Made by a program: the position numbers and the translations under genes. This document shows, piece after piece, positions 42,147 through 42,584 of a stretch of DNA of 42,584 nt. A model generated the notes under the pieces. It was not told the DNA's origin, ran no database searches, and saw only the letters and a program-made list of their open reading frames with translations. Origin of the DNA: Verrucomicrobiota bacterium (GTDB lineage Bacteria; Verrucomicrobiota; Verrucomicrobiia; Opitutales; UBA953); NCBI GenBank assembly GCA_030834165.1, contig JAURFU010000012.1, positions 1 through 42,584 of the forward strand, written 5' to 3'. The first letter of the stretch is position 1. Each line of letters begins with the position of its first letter.

Positions 42147-42584
42147 TCAGGTCTGCTCTTTCCGTGTCAGCGACTGCACCCAGGCGACGCCGGCGAGGGT
42201 GACCGCGCCGCCGAGCAGGGTGAGCAGTGAGGGCTGTTCCCCGAGGACGAGCCAGCCGAAGAAGACCGAGAATACCGGAATCGCATACACCGCGCTCATC
42301 ACGGTCGTGATCGGCAGGGTCACCAGCACCCATGACCAGATGGTGTAGCAAAGAGCGGCGGGGACCAAGCCGAGGAACACGAGATGCACCCAGCCTAGGC
42401 CGGAGAGGCGTGAAGCTGTGCCGACGATATCCTCGGAGAACGGGAGCAGGCCCAGAGTGCCCAGCCAGATGGCCCACGTCGTCACATCGATGGCCGCGTA
42501 GCGTTGGGTGAGGGCTTTGCTGATGAGCGTCTGCATCGCCGCACATAGGGCCGCGCCAAGGATCAGCAGTGAACCTAGGTTGAA
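42147..42584 (-). CDS. EamA/DMT family transporter, C-terminal part (cut by window edge)
   Basis: 145 residues are visible; the frame stays open through the right edge, so the N-terminal half is missing. The visible part has four to five hydrophobic segments with the EamA landmarks LVPAALCYTIWSWVL, VYAIPVFSVFFGWLVLGEQPS and LLGGAVTLAGV, typical of the second half of a 10-helix drug/metabolite transporter. Substrate unknown. The product ends QSLTRKEQT. It converges with the transposase gene, with REP unit C between the two stops. Confidence 0.88.
   Translation of the reverse strand, partial: FNLGSLLILGAALCAAMQTLISKALTQRYAAIDVTTWAIWLGTLGLLPFSEDIVGTASRLSGLGWVHLVFLGLVPAALCYTIWSWVLVTLPITTVMSAVYAIPVFSVFFGWLVLGEQPSLLTLLGGAVTLAGVAWVQSLTRKEQT

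Overview
The window is 42.6 kb of high-GC bacterial DNA (by eye about 60-65 % G+C) from a member of the PVC superphylum, most likely Verrucomicrobiota. The assignment rests on gene content: four large secreted proteins with the PSCyt1 / DUF1549 / DUF1553 architecture, three Tat-exported DUF1501 proteins, two DUF1080 genes plus a DUF1080 fusion, three PVC-type beta-propeller proteins (two with a C-terminal c-type heme domain), and an AraC regulator with a LacI-like sensor domain (XylR type). No rRNA or tRNA gene was seen, so rank below phylum is not resolved. Recognisable Shine-Dalgarno sequences are almost absent; instead many starts read CCC(C)ATG.

Layout. (1) 11-17618, all minus strand: a PSCyt1-DUF1549-DUF1553 gene; a two-gene DUF1080 unit; a DUF1501/PSCyt1 pair; then an operon of PSCyt1-DUF1549-DUF1553, a frameshifted DUF1501 gene, an esterase and a FAD oxidoreductase with a golvesin-like C-terminal domain. 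(2) 17787-23748, plus strand: an NPCBM/propeller/HEAT/cytochrome protein, a propeller protein without heme, and a membrane-anchored rhodanese. (3) 23763-28413, minus strand: a DapB homologue, the XylR-type regulator, the ABC-F ATPase Uup and a small membrane protein. (4) 28457-32726, minus strand: a fourth PSCyt1 protein overlapping its DUF1501 partner. (5) 33112-41460, plus strand: a secreted S9-like hydrolase, a GMC oxidoreductase, its Tat-carrying subunit-3 partner, then a 1211-residue DUF1080-SGNH-propeller-HEAT-cytochrome c fusion. (6) 41470-42140: a REP-associated tyrosine transposase (RAYT) between identical REP palindromes, with further REP copies in the neighbouring gaps. (7) The C-terminal part of an EamA/DMT transporter at the right edge.

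How it may work together (inference): most products are exported and many carry CxxCH heme motifs, which suggests periplasmic glycan or glycoside breakdown coupled to electron transfer. The clearest hypothesis is a 3-keto-glycoside route: the GMC/subunit-3 pair would oxidise a sugar ring at C3, DUF1080 domains would cleave the 3-keto-glycoside, and cytochrome c domains would accept the electrons. The PSCyt1/DUF1501 pairs have no role I can assign. The most distinctive non-coding feature is the REP/RAYT system, in which the transposase stop codon lies inside one of its own REP palindromes.
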